64,000 nucleotides of DNA from Caballeronia zhejiangensis (GCF_000698575.1 NZ_JFHD01000035.1:1-64000); one strand, 5' to 3'; shown: positions 7,912-16,531, counted from the first letter of the stretch. Notes: generated by a model from the sequence alone, not told the origin. Translations and numbers: made by a program.

Positions 7912-9258
7912 TCAGGCTTGCGCCGTTGCGCTGGCCAGTTCCTCGAAGCTGACTTCCTTGTCGGTCACCTTGGCCTTGCCCAAGACGAAATCGACGACGT
8001 TGCTTTCGACGACGTACGCTTCCATCTCGGCGAGGCGCTGCTGGTTCGAATAATACCAGCGGACGACTTCCTTCGGGTCTTCGTAGCTCTTGGCGAATTC
8101 GTCCACTTCAGCGCGGATCTGCTCGGGCTTCGCCTGCAGTTCGTTGGCCTTCACGAGTTCGGCCAGCACGAGGCCCAGCTTCACGCGACGCTCGGCCTGC
8201 TCGGCGAACATTTCGGCCGGGATCGGCGCGTCGGCTGCATTCGGCACGCCGCGTTGTTGCAGGTCCTGGCGAGCCATTTCGACGAGGCGCTGCTGATCCT
8301 GTTCGATCAGCGCCTTCGGCACGTCGAGTTCGGAGATCTTCAGGAGCGCGTCCATGACCTGATTCTTCACGATCTGCTGCGTGCGGCGCTTCGCTTCACG
8401 CTCCAGATTGTCCTTGATCTCGGCGCGCATCTTCGTGAGGTCGCCGTCTTCGATGCCGAGCGACTTCGCAAAATCGGCGTTGATTTCCGGCAGATGCGGC
8501 CATTCGATCTTCTTCACGGTGATCGTGAATTGCGCCGTCTTGCCCGCCACGTCCTTGCCGTGGTAGTCATCCGGGAACTTGAGGTCGAACGTGCGCTCTT
8601 CGCCGACCTTCAGGCCCGTCGCGGCTTGCTCGAACTCGGGCAGCATGCGGCCTTCGCCCAGCACGAATGCGAAGTCCTGTGCGCTACCGCCTTCGAACGC
8701 GACATCGTCGATCTCGCCGACGAAATCGAGCGTTACGCGGTCGCCTTCCTTGGCTGCCGTGTCCGCGCCGCCGTCGCCGTGCTCGCCGGCTTCGCCGCGG
8801 GCGTGGAAATGCACGCGCTGCTTGCGCAGGATGTCCAGCGTGCGATCGACTTCGGCTTCGGAGATGGTCGTGACCGTGCGTTCGATTTCAGCGGTCGCCA
8901 CGTCGCCGAGGCGCACTTCGGGATAGACCTCGAAGGTCGCGTCGAAGGCGTAGGCGTCCGTTGCGGCTTCCGACTTCGGCGCGAAGCTCGGCTGGCCCGC
9001 GACACGCAGGTTCTCGGCGCGCGTGACATCGAAGAATTCCTTGCCGACCTTGTCGCTCAGCACTTCGGCTTCGACCTGGCCGCCATACTGTTGCGTCACC
9101 ATCTTGAGCGGCACCTTGCCCGGGCGGAAACCCGGCATGCGCACATTCTTGGCCAACTGGCGGATGCGCGAATCCACTTCCTTCTGCACCGTGTCCTTCG
9201 GCAGGGAAATCGTCACGCGGCGTTCGAGCTTGCCGAGGTTCTCAACTACGTTAGCCAT
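7912..9258 (-). CDS. tig: Trigger factor, ribosome-associated folding chaperone
   Basis: This 448-residue protein has the three domains of trigger factor. The N-terminal ribosome-binding domain carries the signature GFRPGKVPLKMV (about residues 44-55, the L23-docking loop). An FKBP-type prolyl isomerase domain lies at about 165-265 (KEGDRVTLDFVGEIDD onward), and a long helical C-terminal domain follows. It binds the ribosomal exit tunnel and shields nascent chains. It is the first gene of the minus-strand quality-control block. Compared with E. coli, the segment just before the isomerase core has a short Gly/Asp/Glu/His-rich insert (HARGEAGEHGDGGAD) that looks like a flexible loop. Confidence 0.97.
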   Translation of the reverse strand: MANVVENLGKLERRVTISLPKDTVQKEVDSRIRQLAKNVRMPGFRPGKVPLKMVTQQYGGQVEAEVLSDKVGKEFFDVTRAENLRVAGQPSFAPKSEAATDAYAFDATFEVYPEVRLGDVATAEIERTVTTISEAEVDRTLDILRKQRVHFHARGEAGEHGDGGADTAAKEGDRVTLDFVGEIDDVAFEGGSAQDFAFVLGEGRMLPEFEQAATGLKVGEERTFDLKFPDDYHGKDVAGKTAQFTITVKKIEWPHLPEINADFAKSLGIEDGDLTKMRAEIKDNLEREAKRRTQQIVKNQVMDALLKISELDVPKALIEQDQQRLVEMARQDLQQRGVPNAADAPIPAEMFAEQAERRVKLGLVLAELVKANELQAKPEQIRAEVDEFAKSYEDPKEVVRWYYSNQQRLAEMEAYVVESNVVDFVLGKAKVTDKEVSFEELASATAQA

Positions 9259-9786
9259 GGCTGAAATCGTCCTAGAGTAAATCGTAAATTCGGTGTTCGG
9301 TTCTTCCGCGGTTCTAAAGGCGCGGGTCCGGATGCGGCCTCTGCCTGAGCCGGCCGAAATCGACGCCTGGCGCCGGAAGACGCCCAGAATAAGCGTCTCG
9401 CGGGAGTGCCGGAACGTCGCCCGACACGGTGTCAGTCAACAGAGCCAAGCATTTTAGCAAACTATTCCGCGCGGTCCGTCCGACGATCCTGCAAACACTG
9501 CGTTTCGGTCCGATTTGACTCGAAAAGTGCCAGTTTTCGACGCTCATTTCGGCGTAAATCCGCGTTTTGCTGACCGGCTCTCCCGCGCAGAATTCCCGCT
9601 ATCGGCACGCCGCTATTTTGCGTCGCGCGCCGCGCTGATAAGCTTGCCGGCGCATGATTCGAGCGGCGAAGCGCTCGGGCGCGCAATCCATTGCCGCAAG
9701 GCATGAAGCGCATGCGACATTCGCATAGATGGAGCCTCGCCGCGGCTTTTCAATCCTTGCTTCCACATCAGAACATTCGAGACACC
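9259..9786. other. Intergenic region between divergent tig and glycerate kinase
   Basis: These 528 bases should carry the promoters of tig (minus) and of the glycerate kinase gene (plus). An open frame runs in from 9691, but it has no recognisable protein similarity before 9787. I found no convincing RNA gene, repeat or strong promoter pair. Confidence 0.4.
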
Positions 9787-10935
9787 ATGCCTAACGCCAC
9801 GTCCGCTGCTCCCGTAGTTGTCATCGCTCCCGATTCGTTCAAGGGCTCGCTCTCCGCGGAAGGCGTCGCGAACGCCATCGCGGAAGGCATCAGGCGCGCG
9901 CGGCCGGACGCCGATATCCGTATCCGTCCGATGGCCGACGGCGGCGAAGGCACGCTCGACGCGATGCTCTCGGCAGGCGGCGAGCGGCGCATGCTCAACG
10001 TGCGGGGCGCGGCCGCCGCACGCCGCGACGCCGCCACGGGCCTGCTCGACGACGGCAGCGCGATTATCGAGACGGCGGAAGTCGTGGGCATCACGGATGC
10101 GGACGGCATGGCCGTGCCCGTCACCGAGCGCAGCACGCTCGGCATGGGCGAGGCGATCCGCGCGCTGCTGGATTCCGGCGCGCGCAGATTCTATGTGGCG
10201 CTCGGCGGCAGCAGCACCAACGACGGCGGCGCGGGCCTGCTCGTCGGCCTCGGGCTGAAACTCTTCGACGCAGACGGCAAGGAGCTCCATCCGGTGCCAT
10301 CGGCGCTCGGGCGAGTCGCGCGCATCGACGCTTCCGGGCTCGACCCGCGCGTGAAGGACGCGGAGTTCGTCGGCATGTCCGATGTCGACAATCCGCTCAC
10401 CGGCGATCACGGCGCGACGGCGGTCTTCGGGCCGCAGAAAGGCGTGACGCCGGAGCAAGTGCCCACCATCGACGCCGCCCTCGCCCATTTCGCCGATCTG
10501 CTCGAACCCGCGATGGGCGTCGCGAAACGCAGCGAACCCGGCGCGGGCGCGGCGGGCGGGCTCGGGTTCGCGCTGCACATGCTCGGCGCGCGTTTCGAGA
10601 CCGGCGCGGAGGTGGTGGCGCGCGAAATCGGGCTCGACGCCGCGCTCGAAGGCGCGAACTGGCTCATCACGGGCGAAGGCCGTTCAGACGTGCAGACGCT
10701 GCATGGCAAGGCGCCGTTCATCGCCTGCAAGCATGCGCGCGATCACGGCGTGCCGGCGTCGTTGCTGTCGGGCGCCGTCGATTCGGCCGCGCTGCCGCGG
10801 CTCTCCGAATTTTTCAGCGGCTGCTTCTCGCCGGCGCCCGGCCCGATCACGCTCGAAACGGCGATCCGCGATGCGGCGCGGCTGCTCGCCAACGAAGCCG
10901 AGCAGCTCACGCGCCTCAGATTCGGTTCCAAATAA
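9787..10935 (+). CDS. Glycerate kinase (GlxK/GarK family)
   Basis: This 382-residue type-I glycerate kinase begins VVVIAPDSFKGSLSAEGVANAIAEG, the diagnostic N-terminus. It continues with RPMADGGEGTLDAML, GGSSTNDGGAG (substrate/phosphate loop) and GAGAAGGLGFAL. The family phosphorylates D-glycerate to 2-phosphoglycerate, the last step of the glyoxylate/tartronate-semialdehyde route. The gcl gene at the right edge catalyses the first step, but it is 53 kb away. I chose the ATG at 9787 because family similarity begins there, although the frame stays open upstream to 9691. The next gene is convergent. Confidence 0.92.
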   Translation: MPNATSAAPVVVIAPDSFKGSLSAEGVANAIAEGIRRARPDADIRIRPMADGGEGTLDAMLSAGGERRMLNVRGAAAARRDAATGLLDDGSAIIETAEVVGITDADGMAVPVTERSTLGMGEAIRALLDSGARRFYVALGGSSTNDGGAGLLVGLGLKLFDADGKELHPVPSALGRVARIDASGLDPRVKDAEFVGMSDVDNPLTGDHGATAVFGPQKGVTPEQVPTIDAALAHFADLLEPAMGVAKRSEPGAGAAGGLGFALHMLGARFETGAEVVAREIGLDAALEGANWLITGEGRSDVQTLHGKAPFIACKHARDHGVPASLLSGAVDSAALPRLSEFFSGCFSPAPGPITLETAIRDAARLLANEAEQLTRLRFGSK

Positions 10936-10959
10936 GTCCGAACGAGGCGCGCGGGTTCG

Positions 10960-12390
10960 TCAGGCAGCCGCGCGCTTGGCCCCGAACGCAAGCCGGTCGA
11001 AGCACCAGACGGCGAGCATGGTCGCGCCCATCAAAGGGAAAATCACGCCGAGCAACGTCAGGCTGCCGCGCCAGGCGCGCATCGGCGGGCGCTTCGTGGG
11101 CCGCGCCGGCGCGCCGAGTTCGCGCGCGGGCCGGCGTTTCATCCACATGATGAAGCCCGTCACGGACAACGCCGCGAGCCCGAGCGATATCGCCGAGCAG
11201 ACGATCTGGTTCAGAAGCCCGAAGTAGCGCCCCATATGCAGCGACGTGCCGTACGAGATCACTTTCGCCACGCCGCCGTAGCTTGCGTAATCGATGTCGG
11301 ACAGCACGCGGCCGCTGTATTGATCGATGTGCAGCGTGCGTTCGGCGCGCGGATCGGCGGGGAAATACGAGACCGTGTAGACGCCCGTCGGCTTGGACGG
11401 AAGCGCGATGCCGTAGTCATCCGCGACACCGTTTTTCGCGGCGAGCGCGACCACGTCGTCGATCGACACGCGCGCAGCCGAAGCCGACGCATTCGCGCCT
11501 TCCGGCACCGTTGTCGCGCCGACGGCCCACGGCGTCTGATGCAGCGGCAGATCGTCCATCTTCATCTGCATGCCGTGCATCGCGTGTTCGTTGTTCGAGG
11601 TCGCTGGGGCCGTCGAATGCACATGCGCCTCGCCCCACGCGCCCTTCGGATATCCGAGCGATGCGGTCGTCGCAAGCGCCTTGAATTGCTTGCCCCACGA
11701 TCCCGACCACGGCAATCCCGAGAGAACGAAAAAGAGCGCGCCGACCGCGAGCCACACGCCGCCGACCGCATGCAGATCGCGCCACCACGCGCGCCCTTGG
11801 AGCGATAGCCGGGGCAGCCACACGCCGCCCTGTCTCGCGTTCGACCGGCTGGGCCACCACAGCGCGATACCCGTGCCGATCATCACGAGCGTCCAGCATC
11901 CGGCGAGTTCCATCAGCAGCTCGCCGGTCTTGCCGAGCATCAGGCTGCGATGCAGGTTGCGCACCTGTTTCATCAATCGATGTTCGACGGAAAGCGTGCC
12001 GAGCACGGTGCCGTCGTACGGGTTCACGTAGACGCTTTCGCTTTCGCCCGATGGCAGGCGAAAGACGAATTCGGCGCTGCGCGTGCGATCGGTTTCGATT
12101 TGCGCGAGCGTCGGTACGGCGCCGCGCGGTTCGCTCGCGGCAGCCTTGGCGAGCAGGATATCGCGGGACAGTTGCGGGGCGTGCGTGTCCGCGACGATCA
12201 TCCGGTCGCGATACAGCAGCGGCTCGATCTGCGGCTGAAAACAGTAGATCGTGCCGGTGATCGCGAGCACGATGAGGAGCGGCATCACGAAGAGTGCCGC
12301 ATAGAAATGCCAGCGCCACAGCGTGCGGCGATGCGCGATGACTTCCGCGCTCGGCGTCGCTGGCGCCGCGTTCAGGTCGGGTGCAAGCAT
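10960..12390 (-). CDS. PepSY-associated transmembrane protein with Met/His-rich insert
   Basis: This 476-residue integral membrane protein has PepSY-type repeats and about four membrane segments (near residues 33-52, 160-180, 210-228 and 405-430). Family members are linked to siderophore or metal uptake and to reduction of imported iron; none of this is proven for most of them. Residues 268-278 form a metal-ligand-rich patch (HAMHGMQMKM) in the periplasmic loop. That suggests copper, and the upstream DUF2946 protein with its own Cys/His cluster points the same way. Both are on the minus strand 141 bases apart. No TonB-dependent receptor lies in the cluster. The function is inferred from family and neighbour only. 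Confidence 0.85.
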   Translation of the reverse strand: MLAPDLNAAPATPSAEVIAHRRTLWRWHFYAALFVMPLLIVLAITGTIYCFQPQIEPLLYRDRMIVADTHAPQLSRDILLAKAAASEPRGAVPTLAQIETDRTRSAEFVFRLPSGESESVYVNPYDGTVLGTLSVEHRLMKQVRNLHRSLMLGKTGELLMELAGCWTLVMIGTGIALWWPSRSNARQGGVWLPRLSLQGRAWWRDLHAVGGVWLAVGALFFVLSGLPWSGSWGKQFKALATTASLGYPKGAWGEAHVHSTAPATSNNEHAMHGMQMKMDDLPLHQTPWAVGATTVPEGANASASAARVSIDDVVALAAKNGVADDYGIALPSKPTGVYTVSYFPADPRAERTLHIDQYSGRVLSDIDYASYGGVAKVISYGTSLHMGRYFGLLNQIVCSAISLGLAALSVTGFIMWMKRRPARELGAPARPTKRPPMRAWRGSLTLLGVIFPLMGATMLAVWCFDRLAFGAKRAAA

Positions 12391-12531
12391 GGCGAATCTC
12401 GTTGAGTATTTTTGCGATGAGCGCGCATCGGAGGTACCGTCAGTGCCGTGACGATATTCCCGACGAGCGGTCGTACGTTCATCGCGCTCATGTGCGCGAC
12501 GAACATCGATGCGGTCAGACGAAGGAAGGCT

Positions 12532-12900
12532 TCAGGAGAGGACGGGCGGCGCGCGCGGGCTCGCGGCGTTGAAGGATTTCGAGGTGACGTCTTCGACGTT
12601 CGCGAAGGCAGGCACGCGCGTGACGCGTTCGATCAGCGCGACGTCATGCACGACGCCCGTGACGATCGGCAGATTCTGCGCGAGCAGTCCGCAGTAGGAG
12701 CAGGCGTCGACATGACTCCCGGCGTCGTGCTGGCCGGCGTGCGAGTCCGTTGCAGTCGCATCGACCGTGCAAAGCACCGCTTGCGGATTGGCGGCCTGGC
12801 GCGCGGCCAGCGTCTGACTGATGACCGGCGCGACGATGGCAAGCCACATGGCGGCGATGCCGAGCCATGCGACGAAGCGATTGCGCGCGTTGCGGTTCAT
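12532..12900 (-). CDS. DUF2946 family small secreted/membrane protein
   Basis: This 122-residue protein has an N-terminal signal or anchor (MNRNARNRFVAWLGIAAMWLAIVAPVIS, given here as the first 28 residues in two parts: basic MNRNARNR, then the hydrophobic core). The domain after it has HAGQHDAGSH and DACSYCGLL, a His/Cys cluster typical of DUF2946 and able to bind metal. DUF2946 genes are often next to copper-response or PepSY genes, and here a PepSY membrane protein follows on the same strand. The molecular role is unknown. Confidence 0.8.
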   Translation of the reverse strand: MNRNARNRFVAWLGIAAMWLAIVAPVISQTLAARQAANPQAVLCTVDATATDSHAGQHDAGSHVDACSYCGLLAQNLPIVTGVVHDVALIERVTRVPAFANVEDVTSKSFNAASPRAPPVLS

Positions 12901-13172
12901 GAGCGGGAATGTCGATGCCGAAGCGGAAGTGTGACGAGATTGTAGGCAGCCGATCTGCGAGCCGCAATCTTCGGGCGCGTATGGCCGGAATCGACGGCCA
13001 TGCCGGCGATTCTCGCGCCTCGCTTAAGCTCGGGACCGTCGACGCATTTTCGCAGACATCGCCAGATGAATGCGTTAGAATCTCGGGCTTGGCACAGTGG
13101 ACCGGTGCCGGACACGGCGGCATCGCCGGGCGCGGGTCATCATCCGCAAGAGCCCAGAGCGCCTGCCGTGCT

Positions 13173-13259
13173 GCGAGGATGGCGAAATTGGTAGACGCAC
13201 CAGGTTTAGGTCCTGACGCCCGCAAGGGTGTGCGGGTTCGAGTCCCGCTCCTCGCACCA
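13173..13259 (+). tRNA. tRNA-Leu (anticodon TAG)
   Basis: This 87-base class II tRNA has the acceptor GCGAGGA/TCCTCGC and encoded ACCA. The anticodon stem-loop is CAGGTTTAGGTCCTG with TAG, followed by the long variable arm expected for leucine and a T-arm GGGTTCGAGTCCC. A terminator follows directly. Confidence 0.97.
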
Positions 13260-13263
13260 CACG

Positions 13264-13296
13264 AAAACCCCTTTCATCGGCAAAGGGGTTTTTTGT
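13264..13296 (+). terminator. Intrinsic terminator of tRNA-Leu
   Basis: A perfect 11-bp stem (13264-13274 with 13282-13292) with a 7-base loop, followed by a T-run. It starts four bases after the tRNA 3' end. Confidence 0.9.
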
Positions 13297-13355
13297 TTTT
13301 GCGGCCGGCTGATGCTGCCGCCGCTGCGCAGCGAAGCCGCGCCTCGCCGGATAAA

Positions 13356-14270
13356 ATGAACGCCGCGCGGCCAACCGCACGACCAGAACCGACCCCGCCT
13401 CCCCTCGAACTCCCACAAGCTCCGTTCGTGAATTTCGACGATTACTGCCAGCAAAAAGCCGCGCCTGAAGGTTCCGGCACGTACTACGCGCTGCGCCGCG
13501 CGCCGGCTGCGAGCCAGCCGCTTCTGACCGCGCTCTATGCGCTTTATCGCGAGCTCGAAGAGACCGTGAAGGAGACGAGCGATCCGACCATCGGCCGCAC
13601 CAAGCACGCATGGTGGCAAAGCGAACTCGGGCGGCTCGATGGCGGCGAGCCCACGCATCCGGTCACGAAAGCGTTGCAGGCGCACGCGGGCGATGCCGCG
13701 CATCCGGTTCTCGACGATGCCGGACGCGCATCGCTTGCCGCGATCGTCGACGGCTTCGGCATGGATCTCGATCAGGCGCGCTACCTCGACTGGCCCGGCT
13801 TGCGGCGTTACCTCGATCAGACGGGCGGCGCATTCGCGACGGCCGTTGCACGCGCGAGCGCGCGCGATCCGCAGCAGGCCGCGTCGTGGGCCGCGCCGCT
13901 CGGATCCGCGTTGCTGCTGGCCGAGCGCGTTCAGGACATCGGCGGCGATGCGCGCAATGGCCGCATCTATATTCCCATCGACGAGTTGCAGCGATTCAAC
14001 GTGACGGCCGCGGACATCATCAATCGCAAGTACGGCGATACGTTCACGGACCTCATGCGCTTTCAGACCAGCCGCGCCCGCCAGGCGCTAGACGACGCGC
14101 TGGCCGCGATTCCCGCTTCGGAGCGCGCGACGCAACGCGTGCTGCGCGCGCAGGCAGCGCTGTCCTTCGCGCTTTTCGACGAGATCGAACGGGAGAACTT
14201 TCGGGTGCTGCATCAACGCATCGCACTCACGCCGATCCGCAAGCTGTGGATCACATGGAAGACGCGTTAG
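13356..14270 (+). CDS. Squalene/phytoene synthase-like protein with degenerate first Asp-rich motif
   Basis: This 304-residue all-helical trans-isoprenyl synthase homologue starts its domain at residue 28 (DDYCQQKAAPEGSGTYYAL). Active HpnD/CrtB enzymes carry a first DDxxD motif after the Leu-Tyr-Ala-x-x-Arg-Glu helix. Here that place reads RELEETVKE (65-73), so its three aspartates are Glu, Glu and Lys. The second motif is kept: QDIGGDARNGRIYIP, with Asp194 and Asp198. No other hopanoid or carotenoid gene is nearby. It may be a non-catalytic relative, as in the mitochondrial complex I assembly factor NDUFAF6, which is also squalene-synthase-like; that is inference. The ATG at 13356 was chosen because the open frame upstream reads through tRNA-Leu. 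It overlaps the convergent next gene by 4 bases. Confidence 0.8.
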   Translation: MNAARPTARPEPTPPPLELPQAPFVNFDDYCQQKAAPEGSGTYYALRRAPAASQPLLTALYALYRELEETVKETSDPTIGRTKHAWWQSELGRLDGGEPTHPVTKALQAHAGDAAHPVLDDAGRASLAAIVDGFGMDLDQARYLDWPGLRRYLDQTGGAFATAVARASARDPQQAASWAAPLGSALLLAERVQDIGGDARNGRIYIPIDELQRFNVTAADIINRKYGDTFTDLMRFQTSRARQALDDALAAIPASERATQRVLRAQAALSFALFDEIERENFRVLHQRIALTPIRKLWITWKTR

Positions 14271-15118
14271 ACGCGAAGGATCGGCAATGGCGCGAAGCGC
14301 GCGCCGAGAATCGATGACGAATCGATCTGCCCGCATGCGTCGAGCACCGTGGCATAGAGCGTTCTGAAGTCGACGCCGACGGACAAGCCGCCGTCCGCAT
14401 CGAGTCGATCGAGTCGCGGTGGCATGCCGAAGAGTCCGCCGCGCACGCCTCCGCCCATCATGAAATGCGCCGCGGCCGCGCCGTGGTCGGTGCCGCCCGC
14501 GGCGTTCTCGCGCGCGGCGCGTCCGAACTCCGAGCGCGTCATCACGAGCGTGCGGCTCCATGCGCCGGACGCGATCAGCGACGCCCGCAGCGACGCGAGC
14601 CGCTCTGCCAGCGTGGCCAGCAGCGCCGCATGCCGGTGCGACTGACGCTCGTGCGTGTCGAAGCCGTGCAAGGTGATGTGCGTCACCTTCAGGTTCACGC
14701 GATCGAGCCAGCCGCCGGCGCGATATTCATCGGCATGCGATGCCGTGTCCCAGATCTGTCGCGAGCGGAAATGCGAGCGATTGGGCGCGTCATAGCCGAC
14801 GCCCTGCACGATCGCCATTTCGTTGGCGCGCCACGCGCTCATCAACGGCAACAGCGACGGATGCAAGGCGGTGCGTTCATCGAGCATCAATGCGCGGTCT
14901 TTCGATATCGCGAGTTTCGGCCGCAACACGCGATAGCGCGCATCGGCGATCGGGATGACTGTGTTGAGCGCATCGTTGCCGCCGTCGAGGTCGACGATCA
15001 CGAGGGAGCGAATCGAAGCAGAGGAAGTGTCGGAATGTGCGATGGCGCACGCATCGCCGATGCTGCAGAGACCTCCCGCGAACGCACCGGCAATCGAGAG
15101 AAATTCACGTCGGTCCAT
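14267..15118 (-). CDS. DUF1501 family Tat-exported protein, internally shortened
   Basis: This 283-residue protein starts with a twin-arginine signal (MDRREFLSIAGAFAGG). It then has DUF1501 (sulfatase-like fold) blocks: DLDGGNDALNTVIP, NRSHFRSRQIWDTAS, HGFDTHERQSHRHAALL, SEFGRAARENAAGGTDHG and GGGVRGGLFG. Typical members run to about 380-450 residues. Here the part between GGWLDRV and the HGFDTHE block, usually more than 100 residues, is missing, with the junction near base 14690. The reading frame is kept across it. The ATG at 15118 is preferred over the GTG at 15127 because the Tat motif follows it directly. Its usual DUF1800 partner is not present. It may be a decaying gene. Confidence 0.7.
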   Translation of the reverse strand: MDRREFLSIAGAFAGGLCSIGDACAIAHSDTSSASIRSLVIVDLDGGNDALNTVIPIADARYRVLRPKLAISKDRALMLDERTALHPSLLPLMSAWRANEMAIVQGVGYDAPNRSHFRSRQIWDTASHADEYRAGGWLDRVNLKVTHITLHGFDTHERQSHRHAALLATLAERLASLRASLIASGAWSRTLVMTRSEFGRAARENAAGGTDHGAAAAHFMMGGGVRGGLFGMPPRLDRLDADGGLSVGVDFRTLYATVLDACGQIDSSSILGARFAPLPILRV

Positions 15119-15134
15119 CGCGGGCACGCGCCGC

Positions 15135-15500
15135 TTACCGCTTGTAGAGATCGCGCACCGCTTCTTCGATATGCTGCCGCAAGAGACGGCGCTCGTCGGC
15201 GGTCATCACGGTGTGGCGCGGCGGGCGCGCGGGCGGCGCTTGATCTACTTGCTGAATGGGTTACATGGCCGCGGTCTTCGGATCGTGGCTCGACGACCCC
15301 GAACCTTTGCCCACGCGCTGCTGCGCGCGAATCATCCTGCCATCGAAACGATTCGGGGAACTCGCGATGCCGCGATCGAAGCCTGCCGGTTGTGCATAGG
15401 CGTGAGGCGTGCTCAGTACTGCGTAGAGCGCACTGGCAAGAAGTGTCTTTCTGAGAATGCGCTCGTTGCGCACGGGTCCGCGCTGCCGCGCTCCCTTCAT
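15135..15500 (-). pseudogene. Small secreted protein gene interrupted by an in-frame TAA
   Basis: From an ATG at 15500 with a good ribosome-binding site (AAGGGA, 6-7 bases before) the frame encodes a basic N-terminus, a hydrophobic signal (LLASALYAVLSTPHAYA) and a polar region, then stops at TAA 15261-15263. The same frame continues without further stops to 15135. It encodes PIQQVDQAPPARPPRHTV and then MTADERRLLRQHIEEAVRDLY. That tail resembles the Arg/Glu-rich endings of small betaproteobacterial exported proteins. One C-to-T change in a CAA codon would explain the stop. It lies just upstream of the shortened DUF1501 gene on the same strand. The stop could be genuine, giving a 79-residue product, or a sequencing error. 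Confidence 0.55.
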
Positions 15501-15676
15501 GTTGTTCCCTTCGTTGCTCGACAACCGGACAGCCTCAGTCTTTTCGCGCACGTCTCGAAGCGGCTTGGTCGTGCCGCGCGACGCACTGGTCTAATGGAGT
15601 ATCTACCGAATGGCGGGCTTAGGTAAAGCAGTGTACGCAGCAAACCCCTAGGCCGTGCCACAGGCCCCGTAAATTT

Positions 15677-15730
15677 TGTAACGAACTGTTACACTCGCTT
15701 TTGTTACAAACTCGGCGTTTGAACAAACGC
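15677..15730 (+). promoter_or_regulatory. Operator-like region of ompR with repeated GTTACA boxes
   Basis: A perfect inverted repeat TGTAAC-GAACT-GTTACA (15677-15693) is followed by another TGTTACA in direct orientation at 15702-15708, 15 bases on. A second perfect palindrome, GCGTTTG-AA-CAAACGC, follows at 15715-15730. GTTACA is the core of OmpR half-sites in enterobacteria, so autoregulation is possible. The ompR ATG is at 15745. Confidence 0.55.
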
Positions 15731-15744
15731 GCTAAGATGCCGCC

Positions 15745-16470
15745 ATGGAAACCAAGAACCCTTCAAAAATTCTCGTCGTCGACGACGATCCGCGCCTGCG
15801 CGATCTGTTGCGCCGATACCTCGGTGAACAGGGCTTCAACGTGTACGTTGCGGAAAACGCCCCGTCGATGAACAAGTTGTGGGTGCGCGAGCGTTTCGAT
15901 CTGCTCGTCCTCGATCTGATGCTTCCCGGCGAAGACGGTCTTTCCATCTGCCGGCGTCTGCGCGGCAGCAACGATCGCACGCCGATCATCATGCTCACCG
16001 CGAAGGGTGAAGATGTCGATCGCATCGTCGGCCTGGAAATGGGCGCGGACGACTATCTGCCGAAGCCTTTCAATCCGCGCGAACTCGTCGCGCGCATTCA
16101 CGCGGTGCTGCGGCGTCAGACGCCGTCCGAATTGCCGGGCGCGCCGTCAGAAACCACCGAAGTGTTCGAGTTCGGCGAATTTGCACTGAATCTCGCGACG
16201 CGCACGCTCACGAAGAACGGCCAGGAAATCCCGCTGACCACCGGCGAATTTTCGGTACTCAAAGTGTTCGCGCGCCATCCGCGCCAGCCGCTTTCGCGCG
16301 AAAAGCTGATGGAGCTCGCACGCGGCCGTGAGTACGAAGTGTTCGACCGCAGCCTCGACGTGCAGATATCGCGTCTGCGCAAGCTGATCGAGCCCGATCC
16401 CAGCAGTCCGCGTTTCATCCAGACCGTGTGGGGCCTCGGCTACGTGTTCATTCCCGACGGCGCAGCCTGA
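15745..16470 (+). CDS. ompR: OmpR, osmolarity/envelope response regulator
   Basis: This 241-residue OmpR/PhoB-family regulator has a receiver domain at 8-120 with the acidic pocket Asp13-Asp15, the phosphoacceptor Asp57 in VLDLMLPGEDG, Thr85 and Lys107 in LPKPF. A winged-helix DNA-binding domain at about 140-238 ends in the typical VWGLGYVF. Together with EnvZ it controls porin and envelope genes. envZ begins 61 bases downstream on the same strand, so the two form an operon. The leader carries several GTTACA boxes that could serve autoregulation. The start ATG gives METKNPSKILVVDDD, matching orthologues. Confidence 0.95.
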   Translation: METKNPSKILVVDDDPRLRDLLRRYLGEQGFNVYVAENAPSMNKLWVRERFDLLVLDLMLPGEDGLSICRRLRGSNDRTPIIMLTAKGEDVDRIVGLEMGADDYLPKPFNPRELVARIHAVLRRQTPSELPGAPSETTEVFEFGEFALNLATRTLTKNGQEIPLTTGEFSVLKVFARHPRQPLSREKLMELARGREYEVFDRSLDVQISRLRKLIEPDPSSPRFIQTVWGLGYVFIPDGAA

Positions 16471-16531
16471 TCGATCCTAAGCGAGTTTCGTCACGCTCTC
16501 TCCCCTTCACCGAGCCGAACCCGACAGACTC

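Noticed and set aside
12909..13355. N-terminal extension of the squalene-synthase-like gene
   Set aside because: This in-frame stretch reads through tRNA-Leu and its terminator, so it cannot be part of the protein.
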